Positions 52,251 to 60,813 of a DNA stretch of 64,000 nucleotides are shown one piece after another. The position numbers were made by a program, and so were the translations under genes. Below the pieces are notes generated by a model. The model saw only the letters and a list, made by a program, of their open reading frames with translations, did no database searches and had not been told where the DNA came from. This stretch comes from Betaproteobacteria bacterium. Its GTDB lineage: Bacteria > Pseudomonadota > Gammaproteobacteria > Burkholderiales > CAIKXV01. The stretch's first letter is position 1. Each line of letters starts with the position of its first letter. Location: the NCBI GenBank assembly GCA_021298815.1, contig JAJTHE010000042.1, positions 1 through 64,000 of the forward strand, read 5' to 3'.

Positions 52251-52943
52251 TCAGTGCCGGCCGCTGGCACTGGCGTGGATGTGCCCGCAGGCGGCCGCCA
52301 CGTCCATCACCTCGGCATACTTCAGGTGCATGTCGAACAGGCTCGCCTTCTGGATCAGGTCGCAGCGGTCGAACACGCAGTCGGCGACCACCGCCACCGG
52401 GTAGCCGTGCGACCAGCCTTCGACCACGCTCGAGCGCACGCAGCCGCTGGTGGACTCACCGACCATGATCAGCGCGTCGACCCTCAGTTCGTTGAGGAAG
52501 GCGGCCAGCGGCGTGCCGAAGAAGGCGCTCGCGCGCTTCTTGTAGATCACCAGTTCGCCGGGCTGCGGGGTGAGTTCCTTCTTGATCGTGTAGAGCGACA
52601 GGTCGGGCTGGCGCCGCTTGCGGTTGGTCGGGTGGATCCGGCGCGGATCGGTTTCCAGGCGCGTGTCGTAGGTGACATGCACCACCGGCACGCCGTTCTC
52701 GCGTGCGCAGGAGAACAGTTCCATAGTCGGCGGCAGTGCGCGCCAGGCGAACTCGCCGCACGACGCAGGGTAGGACTCGATCAGCTCGGGCACCGGTTTC
52801 GGGCCGCCGTCGTAGACCAGGTCGTACAGGTCGACCGCGACCACCGCCAGGCGGCGTCCGCTGAACGGCGCCATCTTGCGGCCGGCCATCAGCGCGGCGG
52901 TCGGGGCGTCGATCACGTCGGACCAGAGGCTTTCGGGATTCAT
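52251..52943 (-). CDS. Isochorismatase-family (cysteine) hydrolase
   Basis: 230 aa. The triad is intact: Asp38 (VVAVDLYDLV), Lys135/136 (VIYKKRASAFFGT) and Cys168 (STSGCVRSSVVEGWSHGY). This family includes maleamate amidase, biuret hydrolase, ureidoacrylate hydrolase RutB and N-carbamoylsarcosine amidase, so amide C-N hydrolysis is likely. It lies in the leftward operon, 43 bp after the amidohydrolase, 19 bp before its degenerate paralogue. Confidence 0.88.
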   Translation of the reverse strand: MNPESLWSDVIDAPTAALMAGRKMAPFSGRRLAVVAVDLYDLVYDGGPKPVPELIESYPASCGEFAWRALPPTMELFSCARENGVPVVHVTYDTRLETDPRRIHPTNRKRRQPDLSLYTIKKELTPQPGELVIYKKRASAFFGTPLAAFLNELRVDALIMVGESTSGCVRSSVVEGWSHGYPVAVVADCVFDRCDLIQKASLFDMHLKYAEVMDVAAACGHIHASASGRH

Positions 52944-52986
52944 CGGGTGTCGTCCATGCAGGCCAATCGAAGGAAAGATACTGCGT

Positions 52987-54000
52987 TCAGCCCCGGGTCG
53001 CAGCCGCCCGGACCGGCGCCGGCGCGATGCCGAACAGCTCGGCCGCGTTTGCGCCGCGCACCCGGTCGCGGATCGCCGGGGGCAGCCGTCCGATGCGTTC
53101 CAGCGTGCCGGCGAGGTCGGCGATCGCGTGCGGGAAGTCGCTGCCGAACAGCACGTTGCGTTCGCCGTAGGTCTCGATCGCATCGGCCAGCGCGCGATCG
53201 GAGTACAGCACCGAGTCCACCCGCAACCGGTGCAGGTAGCTGCCCGGTTTCGCGGCGACCTTGCTCCGCGCATCCGCATAGGCGTCATGGCAGCGGTCGA
53301 TGCGCGGCAGCAGTGCGCCCAGCGCGCCGCCACCGTGCGCGAGTATGAGGTCGAGCGACGGATGGCGATCGAAGAAGCCGTCCATCATCATCCGCGACAC
53401 CACCAGCGCGGTCTCGAACGGATAGCCGACCGAGGCGGTAAGCTGGAACACCTCCATGCCTGCGCAACTGCATACGGTCGGATGCATGAACACCGGCAGG
53501 TGGCGCCGGTCGATTTCGGCGAACACGGGCTCGAACAGCGGGTCGGTCGGCGGCAGGCCACCGATGTTCGTCAGCACCATCACGCCGGCGGCGCCGGCAT
53601 CGACCGCGCGGGCGAGTTCTTCCACCGCGCTGCCCGGATGCTGGAAGGGCAGGGAGGCGAGCCAGCGGAAGCGGTCCGGATGCGCGGCCTGCGCGGCGGC
53701 GAAGCTGTCGTTCATCACCCGTGCAGCCCGGGTGCTGACCGCCTCTCCACCCCAGTACACGTTCGGGCCGGTCAGCGACAGCACGGCCATGTCGACGCCG
53801 GCGGCGTCCATCGCGGCGAGCCGCTGGCCGTAGTCGAACATCTCCGGCTGCGGGAACATGAAGCGCACGCCGTCGAGGTGGATCCAAGTGCGCCTATCCG
53901 CCGCCTCAGCGACGCTGAACTTCGGACCGCCGTGGGCGCGGATCAGTTCCAGCCATTCGTCGCACAGCATGTGCGAATGGATGTCGATCGCCGGATGCAT
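52987..54000 (-). CDS. ACMSD-like amidohydrolase (amidohydrolase_2 family), copy 1
   Basis: 337 aa TIM-barrel. Metal ligands are IDIHSHML (HxH), FMHPT, LAHGGG and GSDFPH, the pattern of the ACMSD/5-carboxyvanillate decarboxylase/gamma-resorcylate family. These usually catalyse non-oxidative decarboxylation, sometimes hydrolysis. A close paralogue lies at 59812-60798 in the divergent operon. Only 5 bp separate it from the Bug no. 8 stop, so the genes are coupled. Confidence 0.87.
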   Translation of the reverse strand: MHPAIDIHSHMLCDEWLELIRAHGGPKFSVAEAADRRTWIHLDGVRFMFPQPEMFDYGQRLAAMDAAGVDMAVLSLTGPNVYWGGEAVSTRAARVMNDSFAAAQAAHPDRFRWLASLPFQHPGSAVEELARAVDAGAAGVMVLTNIGGLPPTDPLFEPVFAEIDRRHLPVFMHPTVCSCAGMEVFQLTASVGYPFETALVVSRMMMDGFFDRHPSLDLILAHGGGALGALLPRIDRCHDAYADARSKVAAKPGSYLHRLRVDSVLYSDRALADAIETYGERNVLFGSDFPHAIADLAGTLERIGRLPPAIRDRVRGANAAELFGIAPAPVRAAATRG

Positions 54001-54005
54001 CGCGC

Positions 54006-55001
54006 CTATTCCACCGTGACCTTGGCTTCGCGGATCACGCGCGCATAGCGTGCCGTCTCTTCCTTCAGGAAGGCGCCGAACTGCTCCGGCGTGGTGGCCA
54101 GCGCGGTGAGGCCGGTGGCGGTGAGCGTCTCGCGTACCTCGGGCAGCTTCACCACGCGGGCGATCTCGGCCTGCCAGCGGCTGACGATGTCGCGCGGCAC
54201 GCCGGACGCGGCCGCCATGCCGAACCAGGACGTGGAGTCGAACCCCGGCACGCCGGCCTCGGTCATCGTCGGCACGTCCTTCAGCGACGGCACGCGGTTG
54301 GCGGTGGCCACCGCGAGCAGGCGCATCCGCCCGGCGTCGATGAAGCCCTGCACCTCGGCGAGGTTTACGAACATCAGCCCGACATGGCCGCCGAGCAGCG
54401 CCTGTGCGGCGGGGGCGCCACCCTGGTAGGGCACGTGCACCATGTCGATGCCGGCATTGACCTTGAGCATCTCGCCCGACAGGTGCTGCGGCGTGCCCTG
54501 GCCGATCGAGCCGTAGGTGAGCACGCCGGGCTGCTTCTTGGCCAGCGCGATGAGTTCCTTCACCGTGCGCGCCGGCAGCGACGGGTTGGCGACCAGCACG
54601 TTCGGCGTGTTCGCGATCAGCGATACCGGCTGGAAGTCGCGCTGGGTATCGAACGGCAGCTTCTGCCGCAGCAGCGGCGTGATGACGAAGGTGGCCGCCA
54701 TCATCAGCAGCGTATGGCCGTCCGCCGGCGCGCGCGCCACCGCCTCGGTGCCGAGGATGGTGCTCGCGCCCGGGCGGTTCTCGACCAGCACCGGCTGGCC
54801 GAAGGTCTCGGCGGCGCGCGGGGCGATCGAACGGCTCAGGCGGTCGAGCACGCCGCCAGCCGGGAACGGCACGACCAGGCGCACCGGCTTCGCCGGATAG
54901 GCCTGGGCGACGGCCGATTGTGCGCAGGCCAGCAGGGACAGGCCGGCCAGCGGCACGAGCCATGCAGCCGCGGTGGCGGGCGAGGGGACAGGCAGGGTCA
55001 T
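54006..55001 (-). CDS. Bug/TctC-family periplasmic receptor (no. 8)
   Basis: 331 aa, signal peptide ending ...AQSAVAQ. Motifs are PVRLVVPFPAGGVLDRLSRSI, PVLVENRPGASTILG and VHVPYQGGAPAAQAL (Gln in place of Lys). It overlaps the molybdenum hydroxylase large subunit by ATGA. Being embedded in the catabolic operon, it is the best candidate to capture that pathway's substrate. Confidence 0.92.
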   Translation of the reverse strand: MTLPVPSPATAAAWLVPLAGLSLLACAQSAVAQAYPAKPVRLVVPFPAGGVLDRLSRSIAPRAAETFGQPVLVENRPGASTILGTEAVARAPADGHTLLMMAATFVITPLLRQKLPFDTQRDFQPVSLIANTPNVLVANPSLPARTVKELIALAKKQPGVLTYGSIGQGTPQHLSGEMLKVNAGIDMVHVPYQGGAPAAQALLGGHVGLMFVNLAEVQGFIDAGRMRLLAVATANRVPSLKDVPTMTEAGVPGFDSTSWFGMAAASGVPRDIVSRWQAEIARVVKLPEVRETLTATGLTALATTPEQFGAFLKEETARYARVIREAKVTVE

Positions 55002-57142
55002 GTTCGTTCCAGTGCGGCGATGATGCGTTCACGGGTCAGCGGCAGTTCGCGCACGCGCACGCCGAGGGCATGGGCGAGTGCGTTGGCGACGGCGGCAGCG
55101 GTCGGGCCGGTCGGCGTCTCGCCGGCGCCGAGCGGTTCCTCGTCGCGCCGGTCGATCAGGTGCACCTCGACCTTCGGCACTTCGGAGAAGGTGAGCACCG
55201 GGTAGGTCTCCCAGTCGCGCGACAGGATCCGCTCGCGGTCGAACTGCACCTGTTCCTTCAGCGTCCAGCTCAGCGCCTGCAGGATGCCGCCTTCGGTCTG
55301 GTTCAGGATGCCGTCCGGGTTGATCGCCAGCCCGACGTCGACCGCCGCGACCATGCGCATGACCCTGAACTCGGGCTCGAGCACGACCTCGGCGACGATC
55401 GCGATGTAGCCGTAGCCGTTCTTGTACTGGGCGAACGCGATGCCGCGCCCCTTCGTGCCGTCGCTCTTCTCGTTCGACACCCAGCCCGCCTTCTGCGCGG
55501 CCAGCTCGATCACCGCGCGCGCGCGCGGGTTCTGCATGTGGCGCAGCCGGTACTCGACCGGATCGGCACCGCAGGCCTCGGCCAGTTCGTCGATGAACGA
55601 TTCGCCGGCGAACACGTTCGCGTACGCACCCAGCGCACGCAGCGTGGAGGCCCTCAGCGGCAGTTCCTCGACGCGGTGCGCGACCACCTTCTGGTTGGGC
55701 AGCGCATAGATCACCTCGGCGTTGCGTGCCATGCCGCCGCCACCGGACATCGCCGGGTCTCCCTGCGGGATGCGCGGCACCGGCTTCTCGAGGTGCCAGG
55801 CGGCGAGCAGCGACACGCTCGGCTCGGTGGTGACCACCACGCCCGGACGCTGGGTGTGGCCGTTGCTCCACAGGTCGAGCGACCAGTCGACGATGTTGCC
55901 TGCCGCATCGACGGCGGCGCGGGTCTTCACCACCATCGCCGGGCCGAGCGGTTCCCAGGCGAACTCGTCGTCGCGCATCCACTGCAGCATCACCGGCCGG
56001 CCGGGGACGGCACGCGCGAGCAGCACCGCGTCGAGTGCCGCGTCGTCCGCACCGTTGTGGCCGTAGCAGCCGGGCCCGTCCACATGGTGCGCGACCACCG
56101 ACGGCACCGGCAGGCCGAACACTTCCGCCAGCTCGCGCTGCAGCGGATAGACGCCCTGGCTGTGGGTCCAGACCTCGATGCGGCCCGGGTCGAAGGTGGC
56201 CAGCGCGCAGGACGGGCCGAGCGATGCATGGGCGACATAGGGCTTCGCGTAGCGCGACTCGAAGGTCTTCGCCGCGCGCGCCAGTGCCGCTTCGTCGCGG
56301 CGCTCGACGATCACGGTGTCGGTGGTGTCGCGCGTCTCGATGAAGCGGTAGATGTCCGCGGCATCGGTCGGGATCGGCTGCTCCGTCCAGCGCGAGCCGG
56401 CGATCATCGCCTTGCGCGCCTTCACCGCCTGTTCTTCCCGCTCGGCGACCACGCCGAGGAAGTCGCCGTCGCGCACGACCGCCACCACGCCGGGCATCGC
56501 GCGGATCGCGGCTTCGTCGATCGACACCAGCTTCGCGCCGAACGACGGCGGGCGCGCGACCCGGCCATGCAGCATGCCCGGCAGCTTCATGTCGGCGACG
56601 AACCGCGGCCGGCCGGTGAGCTTGTCGGGGATGTCGAGCCGGCGCGCACTGCGTCCGACCACCGTGTAGCGGGCCACCGGCTTCGGCGGCACCTGCCCGG
56701 TCGCCGCGCGGTCGAGCAGCTCGGCGTGCGGCAGGTTCCAGTAGGTGGTCTCGCGGATGCGGTCGGCGCCGGTGATCCGGCCTTCCTCGACCACCAGCCG
56801 GTCGGCCGGGATGTCGAGCCGGCGCGCGGCTTCGGCGAGCAGCACGGCGCGCACCTCGGCGCAGGCCGAGCGCATCGCGCTGCCGCCTTCGGAGATCGAG
56901 CGGCTGCCGGAGGTGTGGCCCTCGTCCGGCGTGAGTTCGGTGTCGGCATCGACGATGCGCACCTGTTCGAACGTGAGGTCGAGTTCCTCGGCGGCGATCT
57001 GGGTCAGCGCGGTGATGATGCCCTGGCCGAGTTCGACCCGGCCGGTGAACACGGTGGCGGTGCGGTCGTCGTTGAACTTCACCCAGCGGTCGAGCCGCGG
57101 GTTCGCCGACAGCATCGGCGGGACCTTGATCGCGGCGCTCAT
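54998..57142 (-). CDS. Molybdenum hydroxylase large subunit (xanthine dehydrogenase/IorB family)
   Basis: 714 aa. RVELGQGIITALTQIAAEELDL and DEGHTSGSRSISEGGSAM start the molybdopterin domain; SARRLDIPDKLTGRPRFVADMKLPGMLHGRVARPP is the typical XDH domain; VDGPGCYGHNGADDAALDAVLLA, the GGGGMARNAEVIYALPNQK region and the C-terminal LGAGETPTGPTAAAVANAL supply Mo-cofactor contacts and the catalytic Glu. This two-subunit type includes isoquinoline 1-oxidoreductase and nicotinate hydroxylase and inserts water-derived oxygen next to a ring nitrogen (or oxidises aldehydes). No signal peptide is seen. It overlaps the small subunit by four bases. Confidence 0.9.
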   Translation of the reverse strand: MSAAIKVPPMLSANPRLDRWVKFNDDRTATVFTGRVELGQGIITALTQIAAEELDLTFEQVRIVDADTELTPDEGHTSGSRSISEGGSAMRSACAEVRAVLLAEAARRLDIPADRLVVEEGRITGADRIRETTYWNLPHAELLDRAATGQVPPKPVARYTVVGRSARRLDIPDKLTGRPRFVADMKLPGMLHGRVARPPSFGAKLVSIDEAAIRAMPGVVAVVRDGDFLGVVAEREEQAVKARKAMIAGSRWTEQPIPTDAADIYRFIETRDTTDTVIVERRDEAALARAAKTFESRYAKPYVAHASLGPSCALATFDPGRIEVWTHSQGVYPLQRELAEVFGLPVPSVVAHHVDGPGCYGHNGADDAALDAVLLARAVPGRPVMLQWMRDDEFAWEPLGPAMVVKTRAAVDAAGNIVDWSLDLWSNGHTQRPGVVVTTEPSVSLLAAWHLEKPVPRIPQGDPAMSGGGGMARNAEVIYALPNQKVVAHRVEELPLRASTLRALGAYANVFAGESFIDELAEACGADPVEYRLRHMQNPRARAVIELAAQKAGWVSNEKSDGTKGRGIAFAQYKNGYGYIAIVAEVVLEPEFRVMRMVAAVDVGLAINPDGILNQTEGGILQALSWTLKEQVQFDRERILSRDWETYPVLTFSEVPKVEVHLIDRRDEEPLGAGETPTGPTAAAVANALAHALGVRVRELPLTRERIIAALERT

Positions 57143-57618
57143 GCGGATGCTCCCTGGCCCGCGGCGCGCTGGATCGCGCGCAGGATGCGCGCCTGTGTGC
57201 CGCAGCGGCACAGGTTGCGGTCCATCGCCTCCTTGATCTGGTCGAGCGTCGGGTCGGGCGTGCGCTCGAGCAGGGCAGTGGCCGACATCAGCATGCCGGA
57301 GATGCAGTAGCCGCACTGGACCGCCTGCTCGTCGAGGAAGGCCTGCTGCAGGCGGGACATCGTGCCGCCGGCGGCGAGCCCCTCGACCGTCGTCACCTGC
57401 TTGCCGGCCACCGCCCACAGCGGCGTGTCGCAGGCGTTGACCGCATGGCCGTCGAGCAGTACGGTGCATGCGCCGCACTGCCCGAGCCCGCAGCCGAACT
57501 TCGCGCCCTTCAGGTCGAGGTCGTTGCGCAGCACGTAGAGCAGCGGGGTGTCGGGCTCGGCGGGCACCGAATGCGCGGTGCCGTTGACGGTGAAGCGGGT
57601 GGGTTCGGGTAGACTCAT
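57139..57618 (-). CDS. Molybdenum hydroxylase [2Fe-2S] small subunit (IorA/NicA type)
   Basis: 159 aa. An N-terminal plant-type [2Fe-2S] site (KFGCGLGQCGACTVLLDG) and a second all-helical cluster domain (QCGYCISGMLM ... NLCRCGT) match the small subunits of XDH-family enzymes. It passes electrons from the Mo site to an external acceptor; no FAD subunit is present, so a cytochrome or other acceptor is needed. It is the first gene of the seven-gene leftward operon. The ATG at 57618 is chosen because earlier ATGs add GC-rich, non-conserved residues. Confidence 0.92.
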   Translation of the reverse strand: MSLPEPTRFTVNGTAHSVPAEPDTPLLYVLRNDLDLKGAKFGCGLGQCGACTVLLDGHAVNACDTPLWAVAGKQVTTVEGLAAGGTMSRLQQAFLDEQAVQCGYCISGMLMSATALLERTPDPTLDQIKEAMDRNLCRCGTQARILRAIQRAAGQGASA

Positions 57619-57668
57619 CACGGGGGTTGCCGGTTCTGGACGTGGGTGGATCGAAGGGGGAAGCCGGG

Positions 57669-58736
57669 ATGCTGCAGGTGGCGAGGGATACCTCGGAAGT
57701 AGAATTGAAATCCCCTGCGCGCACAAGCGTCGCGGCCGCTGCGGACGGAGGGCGCGGCGCACGCGCGGCACGGCGGGTTCACCTCGGATGCCTGGGCGCT
57801 GCGGCGATGCTTGCTGCCGCGTCGGGTTCGGCGCTCGCGCAGGCCTTCCCGTCCAAGCCGATCCGCTGGGTCGTGCCCTATGCGCCCGGCGGCAACACCG
57901 ACATGATCGCGCGGGTGATCGGCGCGCGCATGGGCGAATCCCTCGGCCAGCCGGTGGTCGTCGAGAACCGCGCCGGCGCGGCGACGCTGATCGGCTCCGA
58001 GCATGTCGCGCGCTCGGCGCCGGACGGGTACACGCTGCTGCTCGCCACCAGCACCACGCTGGCGATCAATCCGCACCTGTACCGGAAGCTGCCGTACGAC
58101 TCGGTCGCGGACTTCGCGCCGATCACGCTGATCGCCCGGGTGCCGATGGTGCTCGCGGTGCATCCGTCGCTGCCGGTGAAGTCGGTCAAGGACCTGGTCG
58201 CGCTGGCCCGGGCGCGGCCCGGGCAGATCGCGAGCGGCCACACCGGCGTCGGCAGCCCGAACTACATGGCGGCCGAACTTTTCAAGAGCGCGGCCGGCGT
58301 GTTGCTGATCGATGTCCCGTACAAGGGCAGCGGGCCGGCGGTGCCCGAACTGATCGGCGGCCAGATCCAGATGATGTTCGACAACACCATCCTGGCGCAC
58401 GTGCGCGCGGGCCGGCTGCGCGCGCTCGGCCACACCGGCGAGAAGCGGATGTCGGTCGCCCCCGACGTGCCGACGATGGCCGAGGCCGGCTTGCCGCAGG
58501 TGGTGTTCTATTCGTGGCAGGGCGTGGTCGCGCCGGCGAAGACTCCCCCCGACGTGGTGGCGCGGCTGCATGCCGAGGTGGTGCGGGCGCTGCAGGTGCC
58601 CGAGGTGCAGTCGCGCATCACCGCGGAAGGCGCCGAGATCCTCGCGGTCGGCCCGGCCGAGTTCGGTGGCTACATCCGCAGCGAGATCGTGCGCTTCGGC
58701 AAGGTGATCCGCGATGCCGGCGTGAAGCCGGAATGA
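57669..58736 (+). CDS. Bug/TctC-family periplasmic receptor (no. 9), tandem copy A
   Basis: 355 aa from the ATG at 57669 (GGGGGAAG upstream). A long n-region (residues 1-45) precedes the hydrophobic core ending ...GSALAQ; a downstream TTG near 57704 is possible. Motifs are PIRWVVPYAPGGNTDMIARVI, PVVVENRAGAATLIGSEHVA, TLAINPHLYRKLPYD and VPYKGSGPAVPEL. It is the first gene of the rightward operon, 50 bp from the molybdenum hydroxylase start. It is very similar to the next gene. Confidence 0.92.
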   Translation: MLQVARDTSEVELKSPARTSVAAAADGGRGARAARRVHLGCLGAAAMLAAASGSALAQAFPSKPIRWVVPYAPGGNTDMIARVIGARMGESLGQPVVVENRAGAATLIGSEHVARSAPDGYTLLLATSTTLAINPHLYRKLPYDSVADFAPITLIARVPMVLAVHPSLPVKSVKDLVALARARPGQIASGHTGVGSPNYMAAELFKSAAGVLLIDVPYKGSGPAVPELIGGQIQMMFDNTILAHVRAGRLRALGHTGEKRMSVAPDVPTMAEAGLPQVVFYSWQGVVAPAKTPPDVVARLHAEVVRALQVPEVQSRITAEGAEILAVGPAEFGGYIRSEIVRFGKVIRDAGVKPE

Positions 58737-59740
58737 GGCCCGGGACGCTGGACGGTCGGTCGATGCAGCGTCCGTCGTGGCTGTCCTGCGCGCTGCTGGC
58801 GCCGCCCCTGCTGCTCGTCCTGCCGGCGTCCCCGGTGCAGGCGCAGGCCTTCCCGTCGCGCCCGGTGCGCTGGATCGTGCCGTATGCCCCGGGCGGCAAC
58901 ACCGACATGATCGCGCGCGTGGTTGGTGCACGGCTCGCCGACGGGCTCGGGCACCCGGTGCTGGTCGAGAACCGTCCCGGCGCCGCGACCCTGCTCGGGT
59001 CCGAGTTCGTCGCGAAATCCGCCCCCGACGGCTACACCGTCCTGCTCGCCACCAGCACGACGCTGGCGATCAACCCGCACCTGTACCGCAAGCTGCCGTA
59101 CGACCCGGTACGGGACTTCGCGCCGGTCGCGCTGATCGCGCGCACGCCGATGGTGCTGGTGGTGCATCCGTCGCTGCCGGTGAAATCGATCCGCGACCTG
59201 GTGGCGCTGGCGCGCAGCCGCCCCGGGCAGCTCGCCTACGGCTCGGCCGGCACCGGCAGCCCGTCGTTCATGTCGATGGAGATGCTGAAGACCGCGACGA
59301 AGATCGACCTGATCGAGGTGCCGTACAAGGGCAGCGGCCCGGCAGACGTCGACCTGCTCGGCGGGCAGATCTCGATGATGTTCCAGAACACCGCGCTCAA
59401 CTACGTGAGGGCGGGGCGCCTGCGTGCGCTCGCGCATACTGGCGAGAAGCGGATGGCGGTCGCGCCGGAGGTCCCGACCCTGGTGGAACTGGGCTTCGGC
59501 AGCCTCGTGTTCTATTCCTGGCAGGGCGTGGTGGCGCCGGCCCGCACGCCGGCCGACGTGGTGGCACGCCTGAACACCGAGATCAATCGTGCGGCCCGGC
59601 TGCCGGAGGTCGCTTCGCGCGTCACCGCCGACGGTGCCGAGATGCTGGGCGGCCCGGCGGCCGCCTTCGGCGAGTACATCAAGGCCGAGATCACCCGCTT
59701 CGGGCAGGTGATCCGGGAAGCGGGCGTGAAGCCCGAATGA
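58733..59740 (+). CDS. Bug/TctC-family periplasmic receptor (no. 10), tandem copy B
   Basis: 335 aa. Its ATG overlaps the copy A stop (ATGA); an internal ATG at 58763 is an alternative and would give a more typical signal peptide (MQRPSWLSCALL...SPVQAQ). PVRWIVPYAPGGNTDMIARVV, TLAINPHLYRKLPYD and VPYKGSGPADVDL repeat copy A almost word for word, and stretches of DNA are nearly identical, indicating a recent tandem duplication. Confidence 0.92.
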   Translation: MRPGTLDGRSMQRPSWLSCALLAPPLLLVLPASPVQAQAFPSRPVRWIVPYAPGGNTDMIARVVGARLADGLGHPVLVENRPGAATLLGSEFVAKSAPDGYTVLLATSTTLAINPHLYRKLPYDPVRDFAPVALIARTPMVLVVHPSLPVKSIRDLVALARSRPGQLAYGSAGTGSPSFMSMEMLKTATKIDLIEVPYKGSGPADVDLLGGQISMMFQNTALNYVRAGRLRALAHTGEKRMAVAPEVPTLVELGFGSLVFYSWQGVVAPARTPADVVARLNTEINRAARLPEVASRVTADGAEMLGGPAAAFGEYIKAEITRFGQVIREAGVKPE

Positions 59741-59811
59741 CCGGCGGCACTGCAGCGCGGGCGCCCGTGGGCAGCCCTCGGCCCTGCAGCCGCGTTCGCA
59801 CCGGAGGCAGC

Positions 59812-60798
59812 ATGCAGCAGGCAATCGACGTCCACTCCCACATGCTGTGCGAGGAATGGATGACCCTGTTCCGCGCGCACAGCGGGTCGCGCTTCACCAT
59901 CCGGCAGGTCACCGGTGGCAAGGAAGTGATCCACTACGACGGCATCGCGTTCATGACGCCGGAAGACCGCATGTTCGACTACGGCCAGCGGATCGCGGCG
60001 ATGGACCAGGCCGGGGTGGGCATGGCGGTGCTGTCGCTGACCGGCCCCAACGTGTACTGGGGCGACGAGGACGCGAGTTCGCGTGCCGCGCGTGCCATCA
60101 ATGCCAGCTTCGCGCAGGCGCAGGCCGAGCATCCGTCGCGGCTGCGCTGGATCGCGTCGCTGCCGTTCCAGCATCCGGCGCGTGCGATCGAGGAGCTCGC
60201 CCGTTCGATCGATGCCGGGGCGCGCGGCGTGATGGTGCTCGGCAACATCGGCGGCGAGTCGCTGACCGCCGAGCGTTTCGCGCCGGTCTGGGCCGAGATC
60301 GACCGGCGCAGCCTGCCGGTATTCCTGCACCCGACCGTGCCCTGCGGCTGCGCCGAGATGGACATGGCGATGTACCAGCTTTCCGCGTCGGTCGGCTTCA
60401 CCTTCGACTCGACGCTGGCGGTCACCCGGATGATCTTCGACGGCTTCTTCGACCGCTTCCCGAACCTGAAGCTGGTCGTCGCGCATGGCGGCGGCACGCT
60501 GCCGTTCCTGGCCCCGCGGCTGGACCGCTGCCATGAGGTGATCGCCTCGGCGCGCACGCGCATCGCGGAGCGTCCCAGCACCTACCTGAAGCGCATCTAT
60601 GCCGACTCGGTGCTCTATTCGCACGAGGCGCTGCGCGACACGGTCGAGGTGTTCGGCGAGGACCATGTGCTGTTCGGCAGCGACTATCCTCACAACATCA
60701 GCGACATGGTGGGCATCCTGGCGCGCGTCGACGCGCTGCCGGCGATGCTGCGCGACAAGATCCGCGGCGGCAACGCCCAGCGGGTGTTCGGAATCTGA
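59812..60798 (+). CDS. ACMSD-like amidohydrolase, copy 2
   Basis: 328 aa. Metal ligands IDVHSHML, FLHPT, VAHGGG and GSDYPH are conserved. It is closely similar over its length to the product of 52987-54000, sharing MFDYGQR, MAVLSLTGPNVYWG and ASLPFQHP. GGAGG lies 5 bases before the ATG. It follows the tandem Bug genes and precedes the CocE-type hydrolase by 15 bp. Confidence 0.88.
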   Translation: MQQAIDVHSHMLCEEWMTLFRAHSGSRFTIRQVTGGKEVIHYDGIAFMTPEDRMFDYGQRIAAMDQAGVGMAVLSLTGPNVYWGDEDASSRAARAINASFAQAQAEHPSRLRWIASLPFQHPARAIEELARSIDAGARGVMVLGNIGGESLTAERFAPVWAEIDRRSLPVFLHPTVPCGCAEMDMAMYQLSASVGFTFDSTLAVTRMIFDGFFDRFPNLKLVVAHGGGTLPFLAPRLDRCHEVIASARTRIAERPSTYLKRIYADSVLYSHEALRDTVEVFGEDHVLFGSDYPHNISDMVGILARVDALPAMLRDKIRGGNAQRVFGI

Positions 60799-60813
60799 AG
60801 AGGACTGGCGACG

